Source: Flavobacteriales bacterium (GTDB lineage: Bacteria; Bacteroidota; Bacteroidia; Flavobacteriales; Flavobacteriaceae). From it: DNA of 26,862 nucleotides. Made by a program: the position numbers and the translations under genes. Positions 1 through 7,889 of the stretch are shown in pieces (the stretch's first letter is position 1; every line of letters begins with the position of its first letter). The notes below the pieces were generated by a model that was given only the letters and a program-made list of their open reading frames with translations, did not search any database and was not told the DNA's origin. The stretch covers positions 1 through 26,862 of the forward strand of contig PDQE01000075.1 of NCBI GenBank assembly GCA_002747735.1, in the 5' to 3' direction.

Positions 1-70
1 GTAAATTGCCGGAAATAAGAAAACTTATTCAGTTTCTAAGAAAAGTATTACGGATAGATTGAATTGGTGA

Positions 71-940
71 TTAATTTTTATTTATAACACGCTCGGTATT
101 TACAATAGCCCGCTTATTTTTCCATTCTATCCAGTTCTTACCGTTTACCTTACGTATAAGATTATCTATCGTTCTCATTATTAATATATTATTCAGTGCT
201 TTTGCCAAATGTTTTGGTTTGGCCGGAAGTGCTCTTAAGCTCATAGAAAACCCGGGCGTTACGTATTTCATATAGTGCCACCAGCCTTCGGGCATGTAGA
301 GCGTATCACCATGTTCTAAATAGGCTACCATACCTTTGGCGGATGCCAATGCTGGCCATTTTTCAATGTCAGGATTGTCAAAATCAATATCTTCACGGGT
401 GATTAAGGAGTACGGTATTTTATACAAAAAAGGTGTCTGATCCGGTGAAAACAAAATACATTTTTTCTTTCCCTGAAAGTGGAAATGTAAAATATTAGCC
501 AAATCTATATCATAATGCATAAAAGTAAAGGCGTTTTCTCCGCCAAAAAATAACATGGGCATTTTCTTTAACAATCGCAATCCAATATCAGGATAGGAAT
601 AATCTTCTTGTAATTCCGGTACTTTTTTAAGCAAATTCCATAAAAAAATACGATAATTGGTTGGCCCTTTCTGTAAAAGAGAGATGTAATCTCTCATTAG
701 CATGTTTGCATGGGCCTCATTAAACTTGTCTTTATGGCTTACCGGCCTGTCATCATATAATGGAACGGTTAAATCTCCGGCAATTTTTGAGATGTAGTCA
801 AAATTCCATTTGGTATAAGCCGGCCAGCTATTGGTTAAATTTTTTATAACTACAGGCTGTTGCGGCTTATAAAAATCCTTTAAAAATTGAGCTTTAGTTA
901 TATCATTTACTACTGTTACAGGTTGTAAATTGATTGACAT
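71..940 (-). CDS. Cupin-like / JmjC-type Fe(II) dioxygenase-family protein
   Basis: A 289-residue soluble protein resembling the Cupin_8/JmjC-like family, which holds Fe(II) and 2-oxoglutarate-dependent hydroxylases. The expected iron ligands are visible: an HxD pair at H142 and D144 (within FMHYDID) and a distal histidine at H222 (within GWWHYM). The PEGWWH motif and the preceding GDTLYMP strand are typical of the family. The N-terminal stretch PVVIKNLTNSWPA also matches its usual opening. No signal peptide or membrane segment is seen, so it should be cytoplasmic. It lies 32 bp downstream of the lipoprotein gene on the same strand and may be co-transcribed with it. The substrate cannot be told from sequence. 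The family call is good; catalytic activity is inferred from the retained ligands. Confidence 0.85.
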   Translation of the reverse strand: MSINLQPVTVVNDITKAQFLKDFYKPQQPVVIKNLTNSWPAYTKWNFDYISKIAGDLTVPLYDDRPVSHKDKFNEAHANMLMRDYISLLQKGPTNYRIFLWNLLKKVPELQEDYSYPDIGLRLLKKMPMLFFGGENAFTFMHYDIDLANILHFHFQGKKKCILFSPDQTPFLYKIPYSLITREDIDFDNPDIEKWPALASAKGMVAYLEHGDTLYMPEGWWHYMKYVTPGFSMSLRALPAKPKHLAKALNNILIMRTIDNLIRKVNGKNWIEWKNKRAIVNTERVINKN

Positions 941-972
941 AAACGTTTCTGTTTTTTACAATTAAACACATT

Positions 973-1524
973 TTATTTTTTCGGGTTTGATTGATTGATT
1001 TTATTTTCTAACTCTTTGATTTGCTTCTCTATCTCTTCTTTTCTGGTAATGTTGTTAATTTTTGCATTTAATGCTGAAAAAGCGTCTAATATTTGATTAA
1101 TTTCTGCTAAAACTTCTTTATCAGAAATATTGGGGATGGAAGCCATATCCTCTAACCGCAATACTGAATTGTACAAAACATTTAACCTGATTTGAACATC
1201 GGGTTCTTTAAAACGTTTTATTTCTAAGGAATCTTTTAGCTGTTTGGAAATAGTAGCCAATTCTGTAGATAGATTTAATGCTTCCTGTGGCAGGGCAGTG
1301 TAGTAATTCTCTAAAAACTTATCCAGTTCCTGATAGGCTTTCCAGTTTTCAACTTTTTTTCTGGATTCGGGTAATAAAGTTTCTCCTATAGGTCTAATTA
1401 CAGGCTCGGTAATTACAGAATCTTTTTCCTGAGCAGTGATAATTGTGCCATTTTTCATTTCAGATTCTTTGCAAGCCATCACCATACAAAAACACATTAA
1501 TCCAAAAACTACATTTCTAAACAT
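973..1524 (-). CDS. Small predicted lipoprotein, function unknown
   Basis: A 183-residue protein with a lipoprotein signal peptide: a short hydrophobic stretch ends in VMAC, which makes C18 the lipidated residue. The mature part is charged and probably helical. Its last 35 or so residues are rich in K, E, N and I and look like a coiled coil. I recognise no named domain. A TAACTTTG promoter box lies only about 15 bp upstream of the ATG, so the 5' leader is very short. The cupin-like gene follows 32 bp downstream and probably shares the transcript. The product should sit on a periplasmic or outer membrane face. Being a real gene is well supported; its function is not. Confidence 0.75.
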   Translation of the reverse strand: MFRNVVFGLMCFCMVMACKESEMKNGTIITAQEKDSVITEPVIRPIGETLLPESRKKVENWKAYQELDKFLENYYTALPQEALNLSTELATISKQLKDSLEIKRFKEPDVQIRLNVLYNSVLRLEDMASIPNISDKEVLAEINQILDAFSALNAKINNITRKEEIEKQIKELENKINQSNPKK

Positions 1525-1539
1525 CCCGAGGACTTTTTA

Positions 1540-1547
1540 CAAAGTTA
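1540..1547 (-). promoter_or_regulatory. TAnnTTTG -7 promoter box for the lipoprotein gene
   Basis: The minus strand reads TAACTTTG here, an exact match to the Bacteroidota primary sigma -7 consensus TAnnTTTG. It sits 15 bp before the lipoprotein ATG at 1524. No clear TTTG -33 element is seen at the usual distance, so this rests on the -7 box and its position. Confidence 0.5.
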
Positions 1548-1739
1548 GATTAAAATAGTAACCTAACCATAGTAAAATTTTAATTTTGTAAAAAGTTATG
1601 TCTTAAACTCACAGACACAATGCGTATTGCGTTATATTAATGTAAAAGGATAAGATAACAAGCACAAACAAACCGGTTACATTTCTTTTTAAAACATAGG
1701 TAATATTGTAACTTTACAGACTTAAAAAAAACAGCTATT

Positions 1740-2675
1740 ATGGCCAAAGACATAAAAATACTGGTAATAGGAGCCTGCGGGCAGATAGGATGTGAACTCA
1801 TAACGCACCTAAGGGCAAAATACGGTACACAAAATGTAATAGGTTCAGATATTAAAAACTGTCATCACAGCATTGTAGAAGGTAAATTTGAAATTGCAGA
1901 TGCTACTGATAAAGATGCATTGGCAAGGGTCATTAAAAAATACAACATAGAAGAAGTGTATCTTATGGCCGCCATGCTATCGGTTACCGCAGAAAAATAT
2001 CCGGTAAAGGCCTGGGAAGTAAACATGGTGTCATTGTTTAACGTATTGAATTTGGCAAAAGAAGGGATGATAAAAAAAGTTTTCTGGCCTAGTTCCATAG
2101 CTGTTTTTGGCCATACCACGCCAAAGAATAATACGCCCCAACTAACAATAATGGAGCCTACAACAGTATATGGCATAAGTAAACAAGCCGGTGAACGATG
2201 GTGTGCTTATTACAACAAAAAGTATAATGTAGATGTAAGAAGTGTACGGTATCCCGGCATAATCAGCTATAAAACCCGGCCGGGAGGTGGTACCACAGAC
2301 TATGCCGTGGAAATTTTTCACCATGCAATAAAATACAAAAAATACCACTGTTTTCTAAAAAAAGATACTGCTCTGCCTATGATGTTTATGGATGATGCCA
2401 TTCGGGCAACCATTGACTTAATGGCTGCCGATTTAAACAAACCTTTTATCTCTTATAATATTGCCGGTATTAGTTTTACACCAAAAGAATTAGCTGCCGA
2501 AATAAAGAAACACTTACCCGATTTTGCTGTTTTCTACAAACCGGACTTTAGGCAGAATATTGCCGATAGCTGGCCTAATAGTATAGATGACAGTGAAGCC
2601 GTAAAGGACTGGAAATGGGAACATCAAACGGATTTAAAAAAACTAACAGCGGAAATGTTACAAAATCTAATGTAA
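1740..2675 (+). CDS. L-threonine 3-dehydrogenase, short-chain (SDR) type
   Basis: A 311-residue NAD-dependent epimerase/dehydratase-fold enzyme. It resembles the short-chain L-threonine 3-dehydrogenases known from Flavobacterium, which oxidise threonine to 2-amino-3-ketobutyrate with NAD+. The N-terminal Rossmann motif GACGQIG spans residues 11-17. The catalytic YxxxK is Y144/K148 in YGISK. The sections RPGGGTTDYAVEIF, LPMMFMDDAI and IADSWPNSIDDS are hallmarks that set this subgroup apart from UDP-galactose epimerases. Length is normal. The gene is followed 62 bp later by the thioredoxin-like gene, which has its own promoter box. A TAACTTTA box at 1709-1716 is a weak promoter candidate. Another sugar epimerase is the alternative but fits the motifs less well. 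Confidence 0.9.
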   Translation: MAKDIKILVIGACGQIGCELITHLRAKYGTQNVIGSDIKNCHHSIVEGKFEIADATDKDALARVIKKYNIEEVYLMAAMLSVTAEKYPVKAWEVNMVSLFNVLNLAKEGMIKKVFWPSSIAVFGHTTPKNNTPQLTIMEPTTVYGISKQAGERWCAYYNKKYNVDVRSVRYPGIISYKTRPGGGTTDYAVEIFHHAIKYKKYHCFLKKDTALPMMFMDDAIRATIDLMAADLNKPFISYNIAGISFTPKELAAEIKKHLPDFAVFYKPDFRQNIADSWPNSIDDSEAVKDWKWEHQTDLKKLTAEMLQNLM

Positions 2676-2707
2676 TTTTTGTTACCATACCAAAATGATA
2701 AATGCCC

Positions 2708-2715
2708 TAAATTTG
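2708..2715 (+). promoter_or_regulatory. TAnnTTTG -7 box for the thioredoxin-like gene
   Basis: TAAATTTG matches the Bacteroidota -7 consensus exactly and lies 22 bp before the ATG at 2738. No TTTG is seen at the normal 17-23 bp spacing; the nearest one upstream is 26 bp away. Confidence 0.45.
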
Positions 2716-2737
2716 CGGACTTAAATCATTATTTTAA

Positions 2738-3346
2738 ATGAAAAAAATTATACAAGAAAGTTTAAATAAATCCTTTACTTACAAAGAATACAGAACGCTT
2801 GTAACAGATTTGTTAAAACAAGGTAAGTCCACTGCTCCGGAACAATCAGAAGCGTTATTGCATTATAGCAAACTGAATAACAGTAGAATGAAACGGGTGG
2901 ATAAAACCTTTAAGGTATCTGAAAAAGCAAAAAGTCAACTCAAAAATCTGGCCGGGAATTATATTTGGTTGGTGATTTCTGAAGGTTGGTGTGGCGATGC
3001 CGCTCAAATTCTGCCAGTGATAAATAAAATGGCAGATGCATCAGAAAACATAGACTTAAGAATTGTATTGCGTGATGAAAATGAGGAACTGATGAATAAT
3101 TTTCTTACCAATGGAGGTAAGTCTATCCCAAAACTTATCTTGCTTAACGCTGATACCTTAGAAGTTATAGACACGTGGGGTCCCAGGCCATCTACAGCTA
3201 CTAAAATGGTGGAGGAACAAAAGAGAAAATATGGTGTTTTAGACGATGCTTTTAAGGAAAAATTACAACAATGGTATAATGCCGATAAGGGAATGACTCT
3301 TGAAAAAGATTTGTTGCAACTATTAGATGTTGCCCAGTTGGCTTAA
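2738..3346 (+). CDS. Thioredoxin-like family protein with a single-cysteine active site
   Basis: A 202-residue protein with a thioredoxin-like core from about residue 55 to 175. The active-site region reads SEGWCGDAAQ: the first cysteine (C85) is kept, while the second position of the usual CxxC is alanine. A cis-proline loop is visible in GGKSIPKLILL. Such WCGDAA proteins are widespread in Flavobacteriia as cytoplasmic thioredoxin-family members. With one cysteine it cannot work as a classical dithiol reductase; monothiol or non-redox roles remain possible. No signal peptide is seen. Its last 24 bp overlap the 3' end of truB on the opposite strand. The fold call is reliable; function is unknown. 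Confidence 0.85.
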   Translation: MKKIIQESLNKSFTYKEYRTLVTDLLKQGKSTAPEQSEALLHYSKLNNSRMKRVDKTFKVSEKAKSQLKNLAGNYIWLVISEGWCGDAAQILPVINKMADASENIDLRIVLRDENEELMNNFLTNGGKSIPKLILLNADTLEVIDTWGPRPSTATKMVEEQKRKYGVLDDAFKEKLQQWYNADKGMTLEKDLLQLLDVAQLA

Positions 3347-4024
3347 AAATTTATCAATAGTAAAAGCATCTGCTACTTTAAAATTGCCAATTCTTGTCCG
3401 TCTGAGTTCGGATAAATAGGCTCCGGAACCTAATGCCTTTCCAAAGTCATGAGCTAATGAACGGATATAAGTACCTTTGCTGCAAACGGTTCTAAATGTA
3501 ACTTCCGGCATGGCTATTTCGGTAATTTCAAATTCTGAAATGGTAACTTTTCTTGCTTTCATTACCGTAGTTTCGCCGGCTCTAGCCAAGTCATATAACC
3601 GTTTGCCGTCTTTTTTTATAGCAGAAAAAAGAGGCGGTTTTTGATCTATTTCGCCAATGAATTTATGGGTGTGTTTGTAAATATCATTTTCGGTAAGGTG
3701 ATTGATTGGAAAATTTTTGTTGATCTCTGTTTCTAAGTCATAAGACGGAGTAGTGGCACCAAGGGTAAGTTTTCCGATGTATTCTTTTTCCTGTGCCTGG
3801 TATTTACTGATTTTTTTTGTGAATTTTCCGGTACAGAGTATCAATAAACCCGTTGCCAACGGATCTAGGGTGCCGGCATGCCCTACTTTTATTTTTTTTA
3901 AATTAAATTTCTTTTTTATAGTCCATCGCACTTTATTCACCACCTGAAAAGATGTCCATTCCAAAGGTTTATCAATTAAAAGTACTTTTCCGTTTTTAAA
4001 TTCGGATTCGCTCATTTTAATCAT
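3323..4024 (-). CDS. truB: tRNA pseudouridine(55) synthase TruB
   Basis: A 233-residue TruB-family enzyme that makes pseudouridine-55 in the T loop of tRNAs. The family motif VGHAGTLDPLATG spans about residues 47-59, with catalytic aspartate D54. The opening KVLLIDKPLEWTSF and the section CSKGTYIRSLAHDFG (near residue 185) are diagnostic. The protein is short for TruB and has no extended C-terminal PUA domain, as is usual in Bacteroidota. It is the last gene of the ftsX-DUF3098-uppP-truB run, overlaps uppP by 8 bp, and ends inside the convergent thioredoxin-like gene. The start used gives MIKMSESEF; an internal Met three codons later is equally possible. Confidence 0.95.
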   Translation of the reverse strand: MIKMSESEFKNGKVLLIDKPLEWTSFQVVNKVRWTIKKKFNLKKIKVGHAGTLDPLATGLLILCTGKFTKKISKYQAQEKEYIGKLTLGATTPSYDLETEINKNFPINHLTENDIYKHTHKFIGEIDQKPPLFSAIKKDGKRLYDLARAGETTVMKARKVTISEFEITEIAMPEVTFRTVCSKGTYIRSLAHDFGKALGSGAYLSELRRTRIGNFKVADAFTIDKFLSQLGNI

Positions 4025-4814
4025 TGATTAAGGCAACTACAATTGCAATTATACCAATGATGGTACAGTAAAGGGCAAAATAAGACAACTTACTTTTTCT
4101 AACTAAGGTTATCATCCAGTTACAGGCAAATAAACCGGATATAAAAGCTGCCAAAAAACCAATAGAAAGGGTGCCAACATTGGTGTTTTCTAAAGCAATC
4201 TGTCCACTCAGTAAATCTTTGGCTACTTTACCAAAGATGAGTGGTACTACCATTAAAAAAGAGAACCTTGCTGCTCTGGTTCTGTCTATTCCTAACAATA
4301 CCGATGTAGAAATAGTAGCACCGGAACGCGAAATACCGGGTAGCATGGCTATGGCTTGTGAAATCCCGATAATAAACGCATTGGGAAAAGATACTGCTTT
4401 GTTCGTGTTTTTAGCTTTATCTGCCAGTAGGAGCAGTAACGCGGTTACCAATAGCATACAGCCCACTAAAAAAATTCTGCCTCCAAAAAAGGCCTCTAAT
4501 TCTTCTTCAAACAACAATCCAATTACAACCGCAGGAAGCATGGACAAGATTATTTTTAAGGAAAATTGCATTTCCTCGTTCCATTTAAACTGAAAAAGTC
4601 CTGTTAAAATTTCCCATACTTCTTTTCTAAAAATTACTATGGTACTCAAAGCCGTGGCAAAATGTAAAACTACGGTAAAGGTAAGGCTTTCTTGCGGCAA
4701 AGAATTATCTCCAAATAAGGCTTTTCCCAGTTCTAAGTGGCCGCTGGAAGATACGGGCAAAAACTCCGTTAGCCCCTGAATAATGCCCAGAATAAGGGCT
4801 TCTAAATAGGTCAT
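4017..4814 (-). CDS. uppP: Undecaprenyl-diphosphate phosphatase UppP/BacA
   Basis: A 265-residue polytopic membrane protein that dephosphorylates undecaprenyl pyrophosphate, regenerating the lipid carrier for peptidoglycan and other envelope polymers. The two family signatures are present: GLTEFLPVSSSGH at residues 14-26 and LPGISRSGATIS near 157-168. Together these supply the catalytic glutamate, serine and arginine residues. Several hydrophobic helices fill the rest. Length is standard. It begins 3 bp after DUF3098 and overlaps truB by 8 bp, which indicates tight co-translation in one operon. Resistance to bacitracin is a known side effect of this family when overexpressed. Confidence 0.96.
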   Translation of the reverse strand: MTYLEALILGIIQGLTEFLPVSSSGHLELGKALFGDNSLPQESLTFTVVLHFATALSTIVIFRKEVWEILTGLFQFKWNEEMQFSLKIILSMLPAVVIGLLFEEELEAFFGGRIFLVGCMLLVTALLLLLADKAKNTNKAVSFPNAFIIGISQAIAMLPGISRSGATISTSVLLGIDRTRAARFSFLMVVPLIFGKVAKDLLSGQIALENTNVGTLSIGFLAAFISGLFACNWMITLVRKSKLSYFALYCTIIGIIAIVVALIND

Positions 4815-4817
4815 TAA

Positions 4818-5072
4818 TTACTTTTTTGGTTGGGCAAAAATAGCATAAATTTGAATTCCCAAACCCAATAAAACTAAAGTAGGTGCCAGCCTTATTCTTA
4901 TAAAGCTGTATATCTCTTCATTAAACACATTAGGGTCATCACTGCCACCGCCTGCCATAAGGATATAACCGATAGCTATTATAACCAATCCTATGGCCAT
5001 TATAATATAATTTCGCTTTTCAAAAAGAAAAGTAGTTTGTGACTTCTCTTCTTTTTTGTCTTTTTTATTCAT
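4818..5072 (-). CDS. DUF3098 small membrane protein
   Basis: An 84-residue protein with a charged, lysine-rich N-terminus followed by two predicted membrane helices, roughly residues 24-43 and 60-80. The linker contains GGGSDDPNVFNEEIYSFIR, with the xxDPNxF..EIYSF pattern that I associate with DUF3098, a Bacteroidota-specific family routinely found between ftsX and uppP. It starts one base after ftsX and ends three bases before uppP, so it is almost certainly co-transcribed. The role is unknown; its placement suggests envelope or cell-division work. Confidence 0.85.
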   Translation of the reverse strand: MNKKDKKEEKSQTTFLFEKRNYIIMAIGLVIIAIGYILMAGGGSDDPNVFNEEIYSFIRIRLAPTLVLLGLGIQIYAIFAQPKK

Positions 5073-5073
5073 T

Positions 5074-5952
5074 TTAGTAATACAATTGATCGGTTCGTAA
5101 ATTTAAAAAACGCTGAGCGGCCAAATAGGCACTAATCCAAGAAATTAAAATCCCTATTAAAAAAATTCCGGCAAATAAGATGCCTAATAGTTTAATATTT
5201 TGTAAAAACTCAAATTCAGGAAAATTCCGGTCTAGATAATATACTGATATGGCTAAGCCGATAAGGGCAACTAAAGCACCAATAGCCCCTAATTTTATAC
5301 TTATCCATACAAAAGGCCTTCTTATAAAACGTTTGGTAGCTCCTACCATTTGCATGGTTTTTATAGTAAACCTTTTTGCATAAACCGATAACCGGATAGA
5401 ATTATTGATAAGCAACATGGCAATAAAAATAAAAACACAGCTAAAAATAATTACCCATAAACTAATTTTGTTCACATTTTCAGTAATTAGGGCTATTAGC
5501 GGCTTATCATAGCTCACTTCATATACAAAGTTTTTTTGGGTTAACTCCTTTTCTATTTCTCCCATTTTCTCCGGTGTTACATACTCTGCTTTAAGGTAGA
5601 GGTCAAGGGCATTTTTTAAGGGGTTATACCCTAAAAATTCCATAAAATCTTCTCCGTTTTCTGCAATGGCTATTTTTGCCGCTTCTTCTTTGCTGATATA
5701 GGCAACAGATTTAGTGTAAGGTTCGCTTTTAAGCAAGATTTCCAGATTTTTTACTTCTTTTTTTCCGGCAGAATCTTTTAGAAAAATAGTAACGGAGGCC
5801 TGCTCTTTAAAATAATCAGAAATTTTCTTTGTGTTGAGTACCAATAAACCGAATAAGCCCAAGAGAAAAAGTACAAAAGCAATACTAAGTATCACTGATA
5901 AATAAGATGATTTTAACCGTCTTTTTTGGTATTTCTCAAAAGAAGTGCTCAT
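5074..5952 (-). CDS. ftsX: Cell division protein FtsX (permease)
   Basis: A 292-residue FtsX-type permease. One membrane helix lies near residues 18-40, followed by an extracytoplasmic domain of about 120 residues. Three more helices are clustered in the C-terminal half (about 165-190, 215-240, 258-280). The motif SIRLSVYAKRFTIKTMQMVGATKRFIRRPF, given here only as its position near 185-215, is the conserved FtsX juxtamembrane region. FtsX partners with the ATPase FtsE to control peptidoglycan hydrolases at the septum; ftsE is not in this window. It is the first gene of the four-gene operon, 41 bp upstream of which ends the epimerase gene on the same strand. Confidence 0.93.
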   Translation of the reverse strand: MSTSFEKYQKRRLKSSYLSVILSIAFVLFLLGLFGLLVLNTKKISDYFKEQASVTIFLKDSAGKKEVKNLEILLKSEPYTKSVAYISKEEAAKIAIAENGEDFMEFLGYNPLKNALDLYLKAEYVTPEKMGEIEKELTQKNFVYEVSYDKPLIALITENVNKISLWVIIFSCVFIFIAMLLINNSIRLSVYAKRFTIKTMQMVGATKRFIRRPFVWISIKLGAIGALVALIGLAISVYYLDRNFPEFEFLQNIKLLGILFAGIFLIGILISWISAYLAAQRFLNLRTDQLYY

Positions 5953-5992
5953 AAATCTAATGGCTTAATTTACGGCCGCAATATACTTATTT

Positions 5993-6394
5993 CTATTCAA
6001 TTTCCTGACAAAGCTCTATTAAAACACCATTAGTAGTTTTAGGATGCAAGAAAACCACCCATTTGTTATCTGCACCTTTTTTGGGTTTATCGTTTAGTAC
6101 AATAAAACCTTCGGATTGCAGCCGCTCTACTTCTTTTTTAATATCCGAAACGGCAAAAGCAATATGATGAATGCCTTCGCCCCGTTTTTCTATAAATTTG
6201 GTAATCGGGCTATCGGGGTCACTGGCGGCAACCAGTTCAATTTTATTAGGGCCGCTTTTAAAAAAAGAAGTAATGACTCCTTCACTGGCAACTTCTTCTA
6301 TTTTGTAAGGTGCTTTTCCGAATAAATTTTCAAACAGGGAGTTGGAACGGTCCAAATCTTTTACCGCTATTCCTATATGTTCTATTTTTTTCAT
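5993..6394 (-). CDS. mce: Methylmalonyl-CoA epimerase
   Basis: A 133-residue vicinal-oxygen-chelate (glyoxalase-fold) protein that interconverts the (R) and (S) epimers of methylmalonyl-CoA in propionate and odd-chain/branched catabolism. The metal ligands are visible: H6 in IEHIGIAV, H76 in GEGIHHIAFAV and E127 in GVLIELCQ. The acid/base glutamate region KIELVAA is near residue 53. Length and the LHPKTTNGVLIEL ending are typical. The methylmalonyl-CoA mutase genes are not in the window. It precedes ftsX on the same strand with a 40 bp gap, so transcription may continue into that operon. Confidence 0.93.
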   Translation of the reverse strand: MKKIEHIGIAVKDLDRSNSLFENLFGKAPYKIEEVASEGVITSFFKSGPNKIELVAASDPDSPITKFIEKRGEGIHHIAFAVSDIKKEVERLQSEGFIVLNDKPKKGADNKWVVFLHPKTTNGVLIELCQEIE

Positions 6395-6516
6395 TTTTAG
6401 GGTTTATTTAGGTTAATAATTACAACATTCTTTCTAAAAAACGAAATAATTAAAGGGAATAAGATTATTAAATTTTTAAAAGCATTTTACTTGTAGTTTA
6501 TGGAAAAAATAGATTT

Positions 6517-7359
6517 TTATGATGCATCATTAAAACTCATTAACGGAATGGGAATGTCCACTTCTAATTTTTCTGCTAAACTTCTGGAAAATAATTGCTT
6601 AAAGAATCCGGGTTCTTCTCTGGTGAGTAGTGCAATCAGGTCTGCATTAATTTCTTTTGAATAGCTTTTTAGTTTTTTCTTAATGTTATTACATGGCAAG
6701 ACAAAAAACCTGATTCTGTCATAATCTGTTTCGGATAAAAGGCGTTTTTTAAATGCCCTCATGGCTTCATTGCCTTTTTGTTCATCTTTGGTAGAAATAT
6801 GTACCACGTGGATGTTGGCATCTGCCACTTTAGCCATTTCAATGAGTTCTTTAAGAGCGAAAAAGTCACCCTCTTCAAAATCCGTGGCGTAGATTAAGTT
6901 TTTACTTCTTATATCTTTTATTTTATGTGGCACTATAACCACCGGTACTTCTAAGTCCGTAAATAACCCCTTGCCTATATGTCCGGCCAGTAAGCCGCGT
7001 TCGGTTTGTTTGTCTTTTCTTCCTATTAAAACCATAAATGGCGATAATTTTTTCGCAACCTTTACAATACCGTCCAGCACGTTATCTTCAATTAAAACCT
7101 TTATTTTTATGCGTTTATCAGTAAAATTATCTGCCAGATGTTTACTACAATAATGCTTTACTACTGCCTTTTGTTCTTCTATGGCCATCAGTTTCATTTG
7201 TTCCTTTGGACGGCTAACCATAAAACGGATATGCGGCATTTGATAAATATGCAATATGGTTAAGGTTTTATCAAAGCTATTGCTCAGATGATAAGCATAT
7301 TTAAGCACCTCTCCTGCGTTTTTAGAGAGGTCTGTTGCGTAAAGTATTGTTTCTGACAT
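6517..7359 (-). CDS. Universal stress protein, tandem two-domain form
   Basis: A 280-residue protein of two fused UspA domains: residues 1-145 (opening ETILYATDLSKNAGEVLKYA) and 150-280 (opening KNLIYATDFEEGDFFALKEL). Each begins with the alternating strand and DxS/DxE start of the Usp fold. In the first domain, GLLAGHIGKGLFTDLEVPVVIVP resembles the GxxG-x9-G(S/T) nucleotide-binding loop but lacks the usual final G-S/T, so ATP binding is uncertain. Tandem Usps of this size are common in Flavobacteriia. It has its own well-formed promoter and stands as a single gene, 122 bp from mce. The physiological role cannot be told from sequence. Confidence 0.9.
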   Translation of the reverse strand: MSETILYATDLSKNAGEVLKYAYHLSNSFDKTLTILHIYQMPHIRFMVSRPKEQMKLMAIEEQKAVVKHYCSKHLADNFTDKRIKIKVLIEDNVLDGIVKVAKKLSPFMVLIGRKDKQTERGLLAGHIGKGLFTDLEVPVVIVPHKIKDIRSKNLIYATDFEEGDFFALKELIEMAKVADANIHVVHISTKDEQKGNEAMRAFKKRLLSETDYDRIRFFVLPCNNIKKKLKSYSKEINADLIALLTREEPGFFKQLFSRSLAEKLEVDIPIPLMSFNDAS

Positions 7360-7375
7360 ATTTTCAAATTTTTTG

Positions 7376-7407
7376 TAAAGTTACATTATTATTGGTGGAT
7401 ATTCAAA
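7376..7407 (-). promoter_or_regulatory. Promoter of the universal stress protein gene (TTTG-N20-TAACTTTA)
   Basis: On the minus strand a TTTG -33 element (7404-7407) is separated by exactly 20 bp from TAACTTTA (7376-7383), one base off the TAnnTTTG consensus. The ATG at 7359 lies 16 bp further on. Spacing and position fit the Bacteroidota primary sigma factor well. Confidence 0.6.
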
Positions 7408-7482
7408 TGATAATAATCAGGCCCAATTTGGTTCAAAAAACTATAAATCAGTTAAATTTCTGTTTTTAACAAGTATTAATCT

Positions 7483-7490
7483 TATTTTTG
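7483..7490 (+). promoter_or_regulatory. TAnnTTTG box abutting the rbfA start codon
   Basis: TATTTTTG matches the -7 consensus exactly, with a near-match TCTG 20 bp upstream in place of TTTG. The ATG of rbfA begins only 4 bp after the box, so initiation at the usual distance would give a transcript with virtually no 5' leader. Confidence 0.55.
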
Positions 7491-7494
7491 TGAT

Positions 7495-7887
7495 ATGGAA
7501 ACGAACAGACAGAAAAAAATAGCCGGAATTATCCAAAAAGACATTGCCGAAATCTTACAGAATACTGCCAGAAATGTTGAAAAAGGCTTGCTGATATCCG
7601 TAACTAAAGTTTATGTAACATCAGATCTGCATGATGCTAAGGTGTATGTGAGTATTTTCCCTTCTAATAAGAGCGAAGCGTGGATAAAGAGTATCAAAGA
7701 GCATAGTAATATGGTAAAATCGGCATTAGCCAAACGCACCAGAAACCAGTTGAGGCGAGTACCGGAACTGGCTTTTTTTCTCGATGATTCTTTAGATTAT
7801 ATAGAAATTATAGATAAATCTTTGCAAGGCAAGACGGAGAATCCTATTAAAAACCCCGATATTTTACCCAAAAGGAAAAAGCTCTAA
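7495..7887 (+). CDS. rbfA: 30S ribosome-binding factor RbfA
   Basis: A 130-residue RbfA-family protein that binds immature 30S subunits and helps 16S rRNA 5'-end maturation and cold growth. The opening METNRQKKIAGIIQKDIAEIL and the KH-like core with VYVTSDLHDAKVYVSIFP and RVPELAFFLDDSLDY are characteristic. Length is normal. The start is secured by the family's usual N-terminus, which makes the promoter box four bases upstream notable. The permease gene begins two bases after its stop, so the two are coupled. Confidence 0.95.
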   Translation: METNRQKKIAGIIQKDIAEILQNTARNVEKGLLISVTKVYVTSDLHDAKVYVSIFPSNKSEAWIKSIKEHSNMVKSALAKRTRNQLRRVPELAFFLDDSLDYIEIIDKSLQGKTENPIKNPDILPKRKKL

Positions 7888-7889
7888 CA

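Noticed and set aside
4171..4593. 140-codon plus-strand ORF inside uppP
   Set aside because: It lies wholly opposite a clear uppP gene, has no family features and is a mirror of the hydrophobic coding frame.
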